Assembly: GCF_010500965.1 (NCBI RefSeq)
Contig: NZ_QVMI01000040.1
Location: forward strand, 1-44,825
From: Bacteroides sp. 51
GTDB lineage: Bacteria; Bacteroidota; Bacteroidia; Bacteroidales; Bacteroidaceae
Length of the DNA stretch: 44,825 nt
Direction of reading: 5' to 3'
The position numbers and the translations under genes were made by a program. How positions within the stretch are numbered: the first letter of the stretch is position 1; each line of letters begins with the position of its first letter. Shown piece after piece: positions 36,199 through 44,825 of the stretch. The notes under the pieces were generated by a model. That model was given only the letters and a program-made list of their open reading frames with translations, made no database searches and was not told the origin of the DNA.

Positions 36199-38133
36199 AT
36201 GAGTTATTTACGATTTGACAGGACTCTTATGATTAATTTGGAAGAATCCCTTACCCGGGAAATTCTTCGTACAAATAAATCGGGAGCTTATCATTGTACA
36301 ACGGTTGTAGATTGTAACACTAGAAAATATCATGGGTTGCTGGTTATTCCGGTACCCAACATTGACGATGAAAATCATGTGTTGCTATCTTCGTTGGATG
36401 AAACGGTAATTCAACACGGTGCGGAGTTTAACCTGGGTTTACATAAATATCAAGGAAATAATTTTAGTCCGAAAGGACATAAATATATCCGTGAGTTTGA
36501 TTGTGAAAAAATCCCGGTGACAACCTATCGTGTGGGAGGCGTTATTCTGACGAAAGAAAAGATCTTTGTACACCACGAAAACCGAATCCTTATTCGCTAT
36601 ACATTAGTCGAAGCACATTCGGCAACTACATTGCGGTTCCGGCCTTTTCTGGCTTTTCGCAGTGTGAGGCAATATACAAACGAGAACCCGACAGCAAGCA
36701 GAGAATATCAGGGAGTGGAGAATGGAATTAAAACCTGCATGTATGCCGGTTATCCTGAGTTGTTTATGCAATTCAACAAAAAGAACGAATTCCATTTTAT
36801 GCCCGACTGGTATCGTGGCATAGAATACCCGAAGGAGCAGGAGCGCGGATACGATTTCCGTGAAGATCTCTACGTTCCGGGTTATTTTGAAGTAGATATA
36901 AAGAAAGGCGAGAGCATTGTTTTCTCTGCTGGGATATCCGAAACTTCCCCCCGCCAACTGAAGCGTATGTTCGACGAAGCAGTGGCCGACCGTACCCCAC
37001 GCGACAGTTTTTTCCATTGTTTGAAAAACTCAGCTCATCAGTTCCATAATAAACAAGAAGGTGAGCATTATATTCTGGCCGGCTATCCCTGGTTTAAATG
37101 CCGTGCACGCGATTTATTCGTTTCACTTCCCGGTTTAACTCTGGCTATAGATGAAACGGAAGAGTTTGAGAGTATCATGGCAACTGCTCAAAAAGCCATT
37201 TATGACTATATTGCAGAGCAACCATCCGAGTATAAAATATACGAAATGGATGATCCGGATGTGCTGCTCTGGGCTGTCTGGGCGTTACAACAATATGCTA
37301 AAGAAACAAACCGGGAAAACTGCCGTACGAAGTATGGTCAGCTTCTTGAAGATATCATGGACTTCTTCCGTAAGCGTAAACATAACAATCTCTTCTTGCA
37401 CGAAAACGGATTGTTGTATACAAACGGAACAGATAAACCGGTCACCTGGATGAACTCTACAGCAAACGGTCGTCCAGTGATTCCCCGTACGGGCTATATC
37501 GTAGAGATCAATGCACTTTGGTATAATGCCATGCGTTTTATAGCCGATTTATTCCGTGAACATAATGAACCGCTGGCTCGTTCTTTAGATGCTCAGGCTG
37601 AGGTTACCGGAGTCTCTTTTGTAGAAGTGTTCCGCAATGAGTTTGGTTATCTGCTGGATTATGTAGATGGAAATATGATGGATTGGAGTGTACGTCCTAA
37701 TATGATCTTCGCAGTGGCGCTCGATTATTCTCCTCTTGACCGTGCACAAAAGAAACAGGTATTGGATATCATAACCAAAGAATTGCTCACTCCTAAAGGA
37801 ATACGCTCGTTGAGTCCTAAGAGTGGGGGGTATAATCCAAATTATGTAGGCCCTCAGATTCAGCGGGATTATGCTTACCATCAAGGTACTGCGTGGCCCT
37901 GGCTGATGGGATTCTATCTGGAAGCTTACCTACGTATCTATAAAATGAGTGGTATCTCCTTTGTAGAACGTCAGTTAATTGGTTTTGAAGAAGAAATTAC
38001 GGCTCACTGCATTGGCACCATATCCGAGTTATTCGATGGAAATCCGCCTTTCAAAGGACGGGGGGCAATTTCATTTGCAATGAATGTGGCCGAGATCCTG
38101 CGTATTCTGAAGCTATTGTCTAAGTTTAATTAA
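36199..38133 (+). CDS. Glycogen debranching enzyme (amylo-alpha-1,6-glucosidase type)
   Basis: A 644-residue cytoplasmic enzyme that removes alpha-1,6 branches from glycogen-like glucan. The N-terminal GDE_N domain begins MSYLRFDRTLMINLEESLTREILRTN, then KSGAYHCTTVVDCNTRKYHGLLVIPVP. The C-terminal six-hairpin GDE_C domain has YILAGYPWFKCRARDLFVSLPGLTLA, GRPVIPRTGYIVEINALWYNA and YAYHQGTAWPWLMGFYLEAYLRI. ATG 36199 gives the conserved start; the in-frame ATG at 36154 lies within the hairpin at the predicted transcript start. First gene of a three-gene operon, 14 bp before the glycosyltransferase. Confidence 0.95.
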   Translation: MSYLRFDRTLMINLEESLTREILRTNKSGAYHCTTVVDCNTRKYHGLLVIPVPNIDDENHVLLSSLDETVIQHGAEFNLGLHKYQGNNFSPKGHKYIREFDCEKIPVTTYRVGGVILTKEKIFVHHENRILIRYTLVEAHSATTLRFRPFLAFRSVRQYTNENPTASREYQGVENGIKTCMYAGYPELFMQFNKKNEFHFMPDWYRGIEYPKEQERGYDFREDLYVPGYFEVDIKKGESIVFSAGISETSPRQLKRMFDEAVADRTPRDSFFHCLKNSAHQFHNKQEGEHYILAGYPWFKCRARDLFVSLPGLTLAIDETEEFESIMATAQKAIYDYIAEQPSEYKIYEMDDPDVLLWAVWALQQYAKETNRENCRTKYGQLLEDIMDFFRKRKHNNLFLHENGLLYTNGTDKPVTWMNSTANGRPVIPRTGYIVEINALWYNAMRFIADLFREHNEPLARSLDAQAEVTGVSFVEVFRNEFGYLLDYVDGNMMDWSVRPNMIFAVALDYSPLDRAQKKQVLDIITKELLTPKGIRSLSPKSGGYNPNYVGPQIQRDYAYHQGTAWPWLMGFYLEAYLRIYKMSGISFVERQLIGFEEEITAHCIGTISELFDGNPPFKGRGAISFAMNVAEILRILKLLSKFN

Positions 38134-38147
38134 TAGGAGGAACGAAA

Positions 38148-39416
38148 ATGAAAGTTTTAATGTTTGGATGGGAGTTTCCTCCGCATATTTTAGGTGGTTT
38201 AGGTACTGCCAGCTACGGCCTAACAAAAGGAATGTCTCTCCAAGACGATATGGAAATTACATTCTGTATTCCTAAACCCTGGGGCGATGAAGACCAGAGC
38301 TTTTTAAGGATATTGGGAATGAATAGTACGCCAATTGTTTGGCGTAATGTAAGTTGGGACTATGTTAACTCCCGGGTAGGATCGTATATGGACCCACAGT
38401 GGTATTATGATTTGAGAGATCATATCTATGCCGATTTTAATTACCTGCATACCAACGACCTGGGCTGTATGGAGTTCTCCGGTCGTTATCCGGATAACTT
38501 GCATGAAGAGATAAACAATTATTCTATTGTTGCCGGTGTAGTTGCCCGTCAGCAAGAGTTTGAAATCATTCATTCCCATGACTGGCTGACTTATCCGGCG
38601 GGTATTCATGCTAAACAGGTTTCGGGTAAGCCATTGGTTATCCATGTGCACGCAACGGATTTTGACCGTAGCCGGGGTAGCGTAAACCCAACCGTTTATG
38701 CGATCGAGAAGAATGGAATGGATCACGCCGATCACATCATGTGTGTTAGCGAACTGACGCGTCAGACGGTGATCCATAAATATTTCCAGGACCCTCGTAA
38801 AGTATCTACCGTACATAATGCCGTATCTCCGCTTTCGCAAGAGATTATGGATATAGTTCCACGAAAGAATCCAAAAGAGAAAATCGTGACTTTCCTCGGA
38901 CGTATTACCATGCAAAAAGGGCCGGAATACTTCGTTGAAGCTGCTGCTATGGTACTGAAACGGACCAAGAACGTTCGCTTTGTCATGGCTGGTAGCGGTG
39001 ATATGATGGATCAGATGATCCGCCTGGTGGCCGAACGTGGCATAGCCGACCGTTTCCACTTCCCCGGATTCATGAAAGGAAAACAGGTGTATGAGGTGCT
39101 CAAAGCCAGTGATGTATATATTATGCCTTCCGTATCGGAACCGTTTGGTATTTCTCCGTTAGAGGCTATGCAGGTGAGTGTTCCGACGATCATCTCCAAG
39201 CAATCGGGCTGTGCCGAGATTTTAGAGAAATGTATTAAAACCGATTATTGGGATATTCATGCCATGGCAGATGCCATATACTCCATTTGTACTTACCCTG
39301 CTTTATACGAATACCTGCGCGACGAAGGTAAGATCGAAGTCGATCAGATTAAGTGGGAAAACGTGGGCTATAAAGTACGCGGCATTTACGAAGAGGTTTT
39401 GAAAAATTATAGATAA
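38148..39416 (+). CDS. Glycosyltransferase (GT4/GT5-like, glycogen-synthase type)
   Basis: A 422-residue GT-B glycosyltransferase. N-terminal VLMFGWEFPPHILGGLGTASYGL with the KxGGL-like GGLGTA loop, then HSHDWLTYPAGI and VHATDFDRSRGS. The C-terminal nucleotide-sugar half has TFLGRITMQKGPEYFVEAA and EPFGISPLEAM (the E-x7-E motif). It is preceded by a strong SD (AGGAGG). Placed between a debranching enzyme and a GH57 protein, it probably elongates or remodels an alpha-glucan; donor ADP- or UDP-glucose cannot be told. Confidence 0.9.
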   Translation: MKVLMFGWEFPPHILGGLGTASYGLTKGMSLQDDMEITFCIPKPWGDEDQSFLRILGMNSTPIVWRNVSWDYVNSRVGSYMDPQWYYDLRDHIYADFNYLHTNDLGCMEFSGRYPDNLHEEINNYSIVAGVVARQQEFEIIHSHDWLTYPAGIHAKQVSGKPLVIHVHATDFDRSRGSVNPTVYAIEKNGMDHADHIMCVSELTRQTVIHKYFQDPRKVSTVHNAVSPLSQEIMDIVPRKNPKEKIVTFLGRITMQKGPEYFVEAAAMVLKRTKNVRFVMAGSGDMMDQMIRLVAERGIADRFHFPGFMKGKQVYEVLKASDVYIMPSVSEPFGISPLEAMQVSVPTIISKQSGCAEILEKCIKTDYWDIHAMADAIYSICTYPALYEYLRDEGKIEVDQIKWENVGYKVRGIYEEVLKNYR

Positions 39417-39433
39417 CAATAAAAAACTTAGAT

Positions 39434-40819
39434 ATGAGAACAATCTGTCTTTATTTTGAGATACATCAAATTATTCATTTGAAGCGGTACCGCTTCTTTG
39501 AAATCGGCACAGATCACTATTACTATGATGATTATGCTAACGAAACAACGATAACGGAAGTTGCCGAACGTTCTTACATTCCTGCGCTTACTACATTGGT
39601 TGGGATGGCAAAGAATCCGGAATTTCCCTTTAAGGTGGCTTTCTCTATTTCAGGCGTAGCCCTGGAACAATTGGAAATCTATGCCCCCGATGTCATTGAT
39701 TTACTACATCAACTAAACGATACCGGATGCTGTGAGTTCCTGGCCGAGCCTTACTCGCATGGGCTGTCTTCGCTGGGCAATGAAGATTGCTTCAAAGAAG
39801 AAGTTATGCGCCAGAGTGAAAAGATGAGGCAGCTATTTGGTAAAACGCCTAAAGTATTCCGTAACTCAAGCCTTGTTTACTCCGATGAAATCGGTGCATT
39901 GGTGGCCAGTCTTGGTTTTAAAGGTATGTTGACCGAAGGAGCTAAACATGTTTTGGGATGGAAGAGTCCGCATTACCTGTATCATTGTGCTATGGCGCCA
40001 AATCTTAAACTTCTGCTGAGAGATTTTAAACTATCGGATGATATCAGCTTGCGTTTCTCTAACTCGGACTGGAGTGATTATCCTTTATTTGCCGATAAAT
40101 ATATTAGCTGGATTGATGCTTTGCCTCCTGAAGAACAAGTAATCAATATCTTTATGGAGCTTTCGGCTATTGGTATGGCTCAAAGTTTGTCCTCAAATAT
40201 ACTGGAATTCCTTAAGGCGCTGCCGGCGTGTGCTAAAGCAAAGGGTATTACTTTCTCCACTCCGACAGAACTTGTTACGAAATTGAAGTCTGTATCGTCA
40301 ATTGAGGTTTCTTATCCGATCTCATGGGTGGATGAAGAAAGAGATCTTAGTACCTGGTTGGGTAATGTGATGCAGCGTGAAGCATTTAATAAACTATACA
40401 GTATAGCCGAAAGAGTTTATTTGAGCAATGACCGTCGTATTAAGCAAGACTGGGATTATTTGCAGGCAAGTAATAACTTCCGCTTTATGACAACAAAAAA
40501 CTCGGCTATTGCCCTTTACAGAGGAATATACGATTCGCCTTATGATGCTTTTACCAACTACATGAATATTTTGGGCGACTTTATTAAACGTGTAAATGCC
40601 CTTTATCCGGAAGATGTTGACAACGAAGAATTAAACTCTTTATTGACCACGATTAAGAATCAGGATGAGGAATTAACCGAGTTGCATAAAGAATTGGATA
40701 AACTAAAAGCTAAAATGGCTAAAGCTGATGCTTCTCCCAAAGAGGCAAAGCCCAAAGCCGCTGCTAAAGCAAAGGCTGATAAGCCCAAGACAGCACCTAA
40801 GAAAAAAGCAACGAAGTAA
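39434..40819 (+). CDS. GH57 family alpha-amylase-like enzyme with a Lys/Ala-rich tail
   Basis: A 461-residue protein of the GH57/polysaccharide-deacetylase-like (beta/alpha)7 fold. Motifs: CLYFEIHQIIHLKRYRFFEIG at the start, AFSISGVALEQLE, CCEFLAEPYSHGLSSL, and FRNSSLVYSDEIGALVASLGFKGMLTEGA with the region of catalytic Glu/Asp. After about 395 comes a helical segment (NQDEELTELHKELDKLKAKM), then a tail of Lys, Ala and Pro. Family members hydrolyse or transfer alpha-1,4-glucan. It is the last gene of the cluster, followed by a bidirectional hairpin. Confidence 0.9.
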   Translation: MRTICLYFEIHQIIHLKRYRFFEIGTDHYYYDDYANETTITEVAERSYIPALTTLVGMAKNPEFPFKVAFSISGVALEQLEIYAPDVIDLLHQLNDTGCCEFLAEPYSHGLSSLGNEDCFKEEVMRQSEKMRQLFGKTPKVFRNSSLVYSDEIGALVASLGFKGMLTEGAKHVLGWKSPHYLYHCAMAPNLKLLLRDFKLSDDISLRFSNSDWSDYPLFADKYISWIDALPPEEQVINIFMELSAIGMAQSLSSNILEFLKALPACAKAKGITFSTPTELVTKLKSVSSIEVSYPISWVDEERDLSTWLGNVMQREAFNKLYSIAERVYLSNDRRIKQDWDYLQASNNFRFMTTKNSAIALYRGIYDSPYDAFTNYMNILGDFIKRVNALYPEDVDNEELNSLLTTIKNQDEELTELHKELDKLKAKMAKADASPKEAKPKAAAKAKADKPKTAPKKKATK

Positions 40820-40837
40820 TAGTAGATATACTTAAGC

Positions 40838-40873
40838 AAAAAAAAGAGTGATTCATTTGAATCACTCTTTTTA
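40838..40873. terminator. Bidirectional terminator between the GH57 and DUF4270 genes
   Basis: AAAAAGAGTGATTCA pairs with TGAATCACTCTTTTT, with A and T tracts on the two sides. It serves both convergent transcripts. Confidence 0.88.
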
Positions 40874-40891
40874 TATCTCAATTTCAGAGAG

Positions 40892-42358
40892 TTATTTGTA
40901 TTTCGTATAAATCACCTGTAAATCAAGTGCAGGGCCATCGGGGCCACCTTTGAGCTTTACATAAGTCGGTTTCATGTCATGCTGCACATTGTTAATAGAT
41001 GAATCTGTCGTATCTAAATATACAGGAATGATTGCTACCGGATTATCCTCCAGCCATTGGTTTACGTTCCAACCCGTACCATTCTTTTCAGCCTCGGCTT
41101 TAGCGTCTTCCATCTCTTTAATATAGGTGGTTATAAGCCTCATAATATTAGTGAATGTATATTGATTGTTGCTGATGCTTGTCACATACGATGTGGTGCT
41201 ATTGGGCAGTTTGTTCTCTTCGAAGAATTTTTCTGCTTCTTTTTCCCTGATTAGCAATACCGATTGGGGTGCACTCATGCTATATTCGTTTGTTTTATCA
41301 TGATGATATGCATCGAAAACCAATTTTACGGCATTTATGGTATCTTTCTCTAAATCCAGTTTGTCGACAATTTTGTCTATGGGTAAAACTGCTTTAGTAT
41401 ATATACCGGCAGGCGATTTAAGATATGTATGTTCAGTTTCGTCTACTTTAATGTTTATTTCCTCTTCTGCTATTTGTATCTGATTGGATTGGAAAACCTC
41501 CATTGTAGAAGCAAATGAACGACTACCTACATACATTGAGTCAACATCACTGTTATGTTTCTTTAGTACATTGCCAAGGCTGTCAAGGTTAAAGCCATTA
41601 TATGTAATTTCCAGATCGGTAAACTTTACATAGAGTACGGTACCGCTACCCATTTCACTGGTAACATATAGGCCCTTGAAGAAATTTCTGAATGTTTCAG
41701 AGTTCTCAAAGTCTTCCGGATGATTCCAGTTACGCTCAATAATTTCTTTACCAATTTCTTTAGGCACCGGAATTCTTACTGTAGGAACATAACTTGAAGT
41801 GTATCGGGTTGAATCAGAAAGATCGGCAGCCGAGAATGTTTTTTTGCCTAACAGATCATTTTTTGAGTAGTACTCTTCGGGCTTTATATCTGTATAAAAG
41901 TATTTTTCCAGATTCTCATTAAGCCGGTATACACTAACCTGCATAGGTGTAATGGAGTCGCCAAAGAAATCATAATATGTTAAAATTACATCTACACTGA
42001 TTATAGATTTATCTAAATCCGAACTAATCATGTTTATTGGATTTCTATTGTCGGTTTCGTCATATGGTTTAGGGAATGTCAAACCATCAACGCAGTTAAG
42101 TTCGGTAAGATAACTGCCTTCATAATAGCCAAATCCATATTCATTGTCGGTGAAGCGGCCTACATAACCTATGTCTGTTTTGGCATAAACTTTACCATCT
42201 TCAAACTTGGCTGACTGTGTTTTAACGTCAAATTTATCGGAATGAACGGTAATTTCGTCCTCACCTGGTAGCATACCTATTCCAAGGTCGCCGGTATTGT
42301 CATCGCATCCAAAGAAAATCAACGTTATGAGTACTAACCATAGATTTTTTGCATTCAT
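40892..42358 (-). CDS. DUF4270 lipoprotein
   Basis: A 488-residue lipoprotein whose signal peptide ends LIFFGC (Cys18), followed by the acidic DDNTGD that can mark surface export in Bacteroidetes. The start ELNCVDGLTFP and the beta-rich body (IGYVGRFTDNEYGFGYYEGSYLTEL; DVILTYYDFFGDSITPMQVSVYRLNENLEKYFY) fit DUF4270. It lies 27 bp after the starch-synthase gene on the same strand, a pairing I recall from other Bacteroidales. The function is unknown. Confidence 0.85.
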   Translation of the reverse strand: MNAKNLWLVLITLIFFGCDDNTGDLGIGMLPGEDEITVHSDKFDVKTQSAKFEDGKVYAKTDIGYVGRFTDNEYGFGYYEGSYLTELNCVDGLTFPKPYDETDNRNPINMISSDLDKSIISVDVILTYYDFFGDSITPMQVSVYRLNENLEKYFYTDIKPEEYYSKNDLLGKKTFSAADLSDSTRYTSSYVPTVRIPVPKEIGKEIIERNWNHPEDFENSETFRNFFKGLYVTSEMGSGTVLYVKFTDLEITYNGFNLDSLGNVLKKHNSDVDSMYVGSRSFASTMEVFQSNQIQIAEEEINIKVDETEHTYLKSPAGIYTKAVLPIDKIVDKLDLEKDTINAVKLVFDAYHHDKTNEYSMSAPQSVLLIREKEAEKFFEENKLPNSTTSYVTSISNNQYTFTNIMRLITTYIKEMEDAKAEAEKNGTGWNVNQWLEDNPVAIIPVYLDTTDSSINNVQHDMKPTYVKLKGGPDGPALDLQVIYTKYK

Positions 42359-42385
42359 AGGTTATTGAATGTTAGGTTTATATTT

Positions 42386-43213
42386 TTATTTGTTTTCAGT
42401 TTCCCAAACCTTATCGTAAAGCTCATTGCAAGCATCAACGTATGTATCAGGGTTTTGATAGTCAAGTACTATTTTGCCGCTTTGACGGGCGTAGTCCATC
42501 ACTTCCTGGTTTACATTTTCGCTGTTTTGTATTACTCCGTCCGAATAGTCGATGGCGAGTTTTAATAGCGTGGCATAATCCACTTCTTTATCGCCAAGTA
42601 CGGAAACATCTTTCTTGGTGATGCCTTTTAATAGGAGCTTATCCGCAAAATCCGGATTAAATTTGTTCTTGAAGTCTTTATCGTAAACGGAGAATACAAT
42701 CTTAACATCGCGGAAAGATGGTTCGTCGCAATATGCTTTTTTGATATAAAGCGGTGCCAGTGCGCTGATCCAGCCATGGCAGTGGATTACATCCGGGCAC
42801 CAACGTAGTTTTTTTACGGTTTCGAGTACACCTCTTGCATAGAAAATGGCTCTGGCGTCATTATCTTCATATTCTACTCCGTTTTCATCTGCTGTCTGAA
42901 GTCGGTTCTGGAAGTAATCATCGTTATCAATGAAGTACACCTGCATGCGTGCCGCCTGTATAGAGGCAACCTTAATGATTAGTGGGTGGTCGGTGTCATC
43001 TATGATCAGATTCATACCGGAAAGACGTATCACTTCGTGTAGCTGGTTTCTTCTTTCATTGATATCTCCCCATTTCGGCATGAAAGTTCTGATTTCTCTT
43101 CCCTTTTCTTGTATGGATTGTGGTAGATATCTTCCGATGTTTGCCATTTCTGACTCAGGAAGGTAAGGAGTGATTTCTTGAGTGATAAATAAAACTTTGT
43201 TCGCTTGCGCCAT
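42386..43213 (-). CDS. Half-length glycogen/starch synthase (GT5 catalytic N-domain only)
   Basis: A 275-residue protein matching only the N-terminal half of GT5 synthases: KVLFITQEITPYLPESEMANIGRYLPQSIQEKGREIRTFMP, then PDVIHCHGWISALAPLYIKK. The usual KxGGL ADP-glucose loop is replaced by ESEMANIG, and the C-terminal nucleotide-binding half is absent. I start at ATG 43213 (MAQANKVLF); TTG 43237 is possible but overlaps the -7 element. Such short forms recur in Bacteroidetes. It may work as a regulator or with a partner, rather than as a full synthase. Confidence 0.88.
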   Translation of the reverse strand: MAQANKVLFITQEITPYLPESEMANIGRYLPQSIQEKGREIRTFMPKWGDINERRNQLHEVIRLSGMNLIIDDTDHPLIIKVASIQAARMQVYFIDNDDYFQNRLQTADENGVEYEDNDARAIFYARGVLETVKKLRWCPDVIHCHGWISALAPLYIKKAYCDEPSFRDVKIVFSVYDKDFKNKFNPDFADKLLLKGITKKDVSVLGDKEVDYATLLKLAIDYSDGVIQNSENVNQEVMDYARQSGKIVLDYQNPDTYVDACNELYDKVWETENK

Positions 43214-43234
43214 AATTCTTTCGTAAATATTCTG

Positions 43235-43242
43235 CAAAGATA
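43235..43242 (-). promoter_or_regulatory. -7 element of the starch-synthase/DUF4270 operon
   Basis: The minus strand reads TATCTTTG, 21 bp before the ATG, giving a very short leader. TTTG is found about 22 bp upstream. The rest of the 241-bp gap to panC has no clear signal beyond AT-rich sequence. Confidence 0.55.
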
Positions 43243-43454
43243 TAAAAAAAAACGCGCATTAAAGCAAATCACGACTTTCTATAATTCCTTATGAATTGTT
43301 AAGAGGCTGATAATCAATGCGTGTTTTGTCCTTTACTTTCCTTTGCGAGTAAGTTTCTTTTGATAAATTTCTTCTATTTCTTCTTTATATGGCAAATAAT
43401 ACTTTATTTTGCAGCGTTTTAGTCGAATGCTAAAGCTTAGATACTTGATCAAGA

Positions 43455-44303
43455 ATGAAAATAGTACATACTATCAAGGAGTTACAGGGTGAGCTTTTGA
43501 ACTATACGTCGGGAGGTAAAACCGTAGGTTTCGTCCCAACGATGGGTGCATTGCATGCCGGACATATTTCGTTGGTGAAATATAGCGTGAATGAGAACGA
43601 TGTTACTGTGGTGAGCATCTTTGTTAACCCGACTCAGTTTAATGATAAGGAAGACTTGAAGAAGTATCCGCGTACATCGGAGGCTGATTGCCGGTTACTG
43701 GAGCCGGTCGGGGTGGATTACGTTTTTGCTCCTTCGGTGGAGGAGATGTATCCTGTTCCCGATATCCGTGAGTTTAGTTATCCTCCGTTGGATACGGTGA
43801 TGGAGGGTGCGCATCGTCCCGGGCATTTTAATGGGGTTTGCCAGATTGTGAGTAAGCTTTTTGATGCGGTAAAGCCCAATAGGGCCTATTTCGGAGAGAA
43901 AGATTTCCAGCAGTTGGCCATCATCAGGGAGATGGTGCGCCGGATGAGGTATGATATTGATATCGTGGGTTGCCCTATTGTTCGCGAGGAGGATGGCTTG
44001 GCTATGAGCAGTAGAAATACGCGCCTTTCGGTAAAAGAACGTGAAAATGCTTTAAAAATATCACAGACATTGCTTAAAAGTCGTAACTTTGCAGGCTCAT
44101 ATTCTGTTTATGAGTTACAGAGGTTTGTGGAAGAGGCGATTGCCGATGCCCCGGGCTTGCAATTGGAGTACTTTGCTATAGTAGATGGTAACACGTTGCA
44201 AACGGTGGAACGGTGGGATGCTTCGGATTATGTAGTCGGTTGTATAACCGTGTTTTGTGGTGATGTGCGTCTGATAGACAACGTTAAATATAAGGAGCTA
44301 TAA
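43455..44303 (+). CDS. panC: Pantothenate synthetase
   Basis: Ligates pantoate and beta-alanine with ATP to make vitamin B5. The 282-residue enzyme has [16 protein letters not shown] (27-42) with the HxGH ATP-binding His34 and His37, then [52 protein letters not shown] and the KMSKS-like AMSSRN. It is 25 bp before panD, forming a two-gene operon whose products catalyse consecutive steps. Confidence 0.97.
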   Translation: MKIVHTIKELQGELLNYTSGGKTVGFVPTMGALHAGHISLVKYSVNENDVTVVSIFVNPTQFNDKEDLKKYPRTSEADCRLLEPVGVDYVFAPSVEEMYPVPDIREFSYPPLDTVMEGAHRPGHFNGVCQIVSKLFDAVKPNRAYFGEKDFQQLAIIREMVRRMRYDIDIVGCPIVREEDGLAMSSRNTRLSVKERENALKISQTLLKSRNFAGSYSVYELQRFVEEAIADAPGLQLEYFAIVDGNTLQTVERWDASDYVVGCITVFCGDVRLIDNVKYKEL

Positions 44304-44328
44304 ATATTCAATAAAAACGAACTGTCCT

Positions 44329-44679
44329 ATGATGATAGAAGTGTTGAAGTCAAAGTTGCACTGTGTGCGTATAACGGAAGCCAACCTTAACTATATAGGT
44401 AGTATTACGATTGATGAGGACTTAATGGATGCCGCCAATATGATTGCGGGAGAGAAGGTTCAGATTGTCGATAATAATAATGGGGAACGTTTGGAAACCT
44501 ATATAATTAAAGGGGAGCGCGGTTCGGGACAGATTTGTCTGAATGGTGCTGCTGCCCGGAAGGTTCAGCCGGGTGATATTGTGATTATTATGTCTTATGC
44601 TTTAATGGATTTTGAGGAGGCTAAGAGGTTTAAGCCTACGGTGGTCTTTCCTGATCCGGCAACGAATAAGGTGGTTTGA
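44329..44679 (+). CDS. panD: Aspartate 1-decarboxylase
   Basis: Makes beta-alanine from aspartate, the substrate of PanC. The 116-residue pro-enzyme self-cleaves between Gly24 and Ser25 (NYIGSITID) to form the pyruvoyl cofactor. Lys9 (SKLHCVRIT) and Tyr22 region residues are in place, as are [18 protein letters not shown] and the [20 protein letters not shown] active-site block. ATG 44332 could also be used (MM start). No maturation-factor gene is nearby. Confidence 0.96.
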   Translation: MMIEVLKSKLHCVRITEANLNYIGSITIDEDLMDAANMIAGEKVQIVDNNNGERLETYIIKGERGSGQICLNGAAARKVQPGDIVIIMSYALMDFEEAKRFKPTVVFPDPATNKVV

Positions 44680-44691
44680 TATAACAGATAA

Positions 44692-44728
44692 AGAAATCCC
44701 GTTTCAACTTGATTGGAACGGGATTTCT
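44692..44728 (+). terminator. Hairpin after panD
   Basis: AGAAATCCCGTT (44692-44703) and AACGGGATTTCT (44717-44728) are perfect 12-bp arms. There is no T run, so termination may be weak. Confidence 0.6.
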
Positions 44729-44825
44729 CCTGAGTTTGGCGCTTTTCTCTCATTCAAATTCGTTTCCACTGACATTCAGTGAGTTATAATTTATTTGTAT
44801 TCAAATAGGGTGTCCCATCTGTGTG
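44729..44825. other. Non-coding right edge of the window
   Basis: AT-rich sequence with a small inverted repeat CACTGA-CAT-TCAGTG near 44770. No gene start is visible before the window ends. Confidence 0.4.

Overview
The window looks like an AT-rich Bacteroidales chromosome, most like the Dysgonomonas/Parabacteroides group. The signs are a SusC/SusD pair, DUF4270 and DUF4847 lipoproteins, and many upstream elements of the Bacteroidetes sigma-factor type (TAnnTTTG, sometimes with TTTG about 18-19 bp upstream). A core block also runs in an order I recall from Bacteroides genomes (M3 peptidase, DUF4847, dCMP deaminase, S41 protease, FTHF cyclo-ligase, convergent with recF and a DUF721 gene). Genus placement is inference.

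Region 1 (1-11.1 kb) is a compact carbohydrate-utilization locus. A GH130 mannoside phosphorylase, an MFS permease, a large unrecognised lipoprotein, SusC and SusD are co-directional and tightly packed. Divergent from them is a sensor gene that keeps its secreted propeller but stops before any transmembrane, kinase or DNA-binding part; small repeats sit exactly at the break. The likely flow is capture by SusD/SusC, trimming by the lipoprotein, import by the MFS protein and phosphorolysis by GH130. A 135-bp nested inverted repeat closes the locus.

Region 2 (11.1-14.9 kb) holds a PhoA-type alkaline phosphatase, a FAD amino-acid/amine-oxidase-like protein, tRNA-Val, a fragment of a transposase gene, and tRNA-Tyr and tRNA-Gly on the minus strand.

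Region 3 (14.9-29.7 kb) is housekeeping: ribH, a TPR membrane protein, recF with a DUF721 partner, the M3-to-cyclo-ligase operon, gapA, mscL, a soluble hybrid histidine kinase and guaA. Three copies of one hairpin repeat (GTTGAAA-type arms, conserved loop CGATGCCGCATGG) lie between these genes and supply stop codons to several of them.

Region 4 (29.7-36 kb) has a secreted protein of unknown function, a three-gene envelope operon (membrane protein, winged-helix regulator, CreD), a Crp/Fnr regulator, a MarC protein and a rhomboid protease. The long gaps here carry structured DNA, including three 12-bp repeats spaced exactly 23 bp apart.

Region 5 (36-44.8 kb) is a glycogen/alpha-glucan cluster (debranching enzyme, glycosyltransferase, GH57 enzyme; and, on the other strand, a half-length starch synthase with a DUF4270 lipoprotein), followed by panC and panD for pantothenate synthesis.
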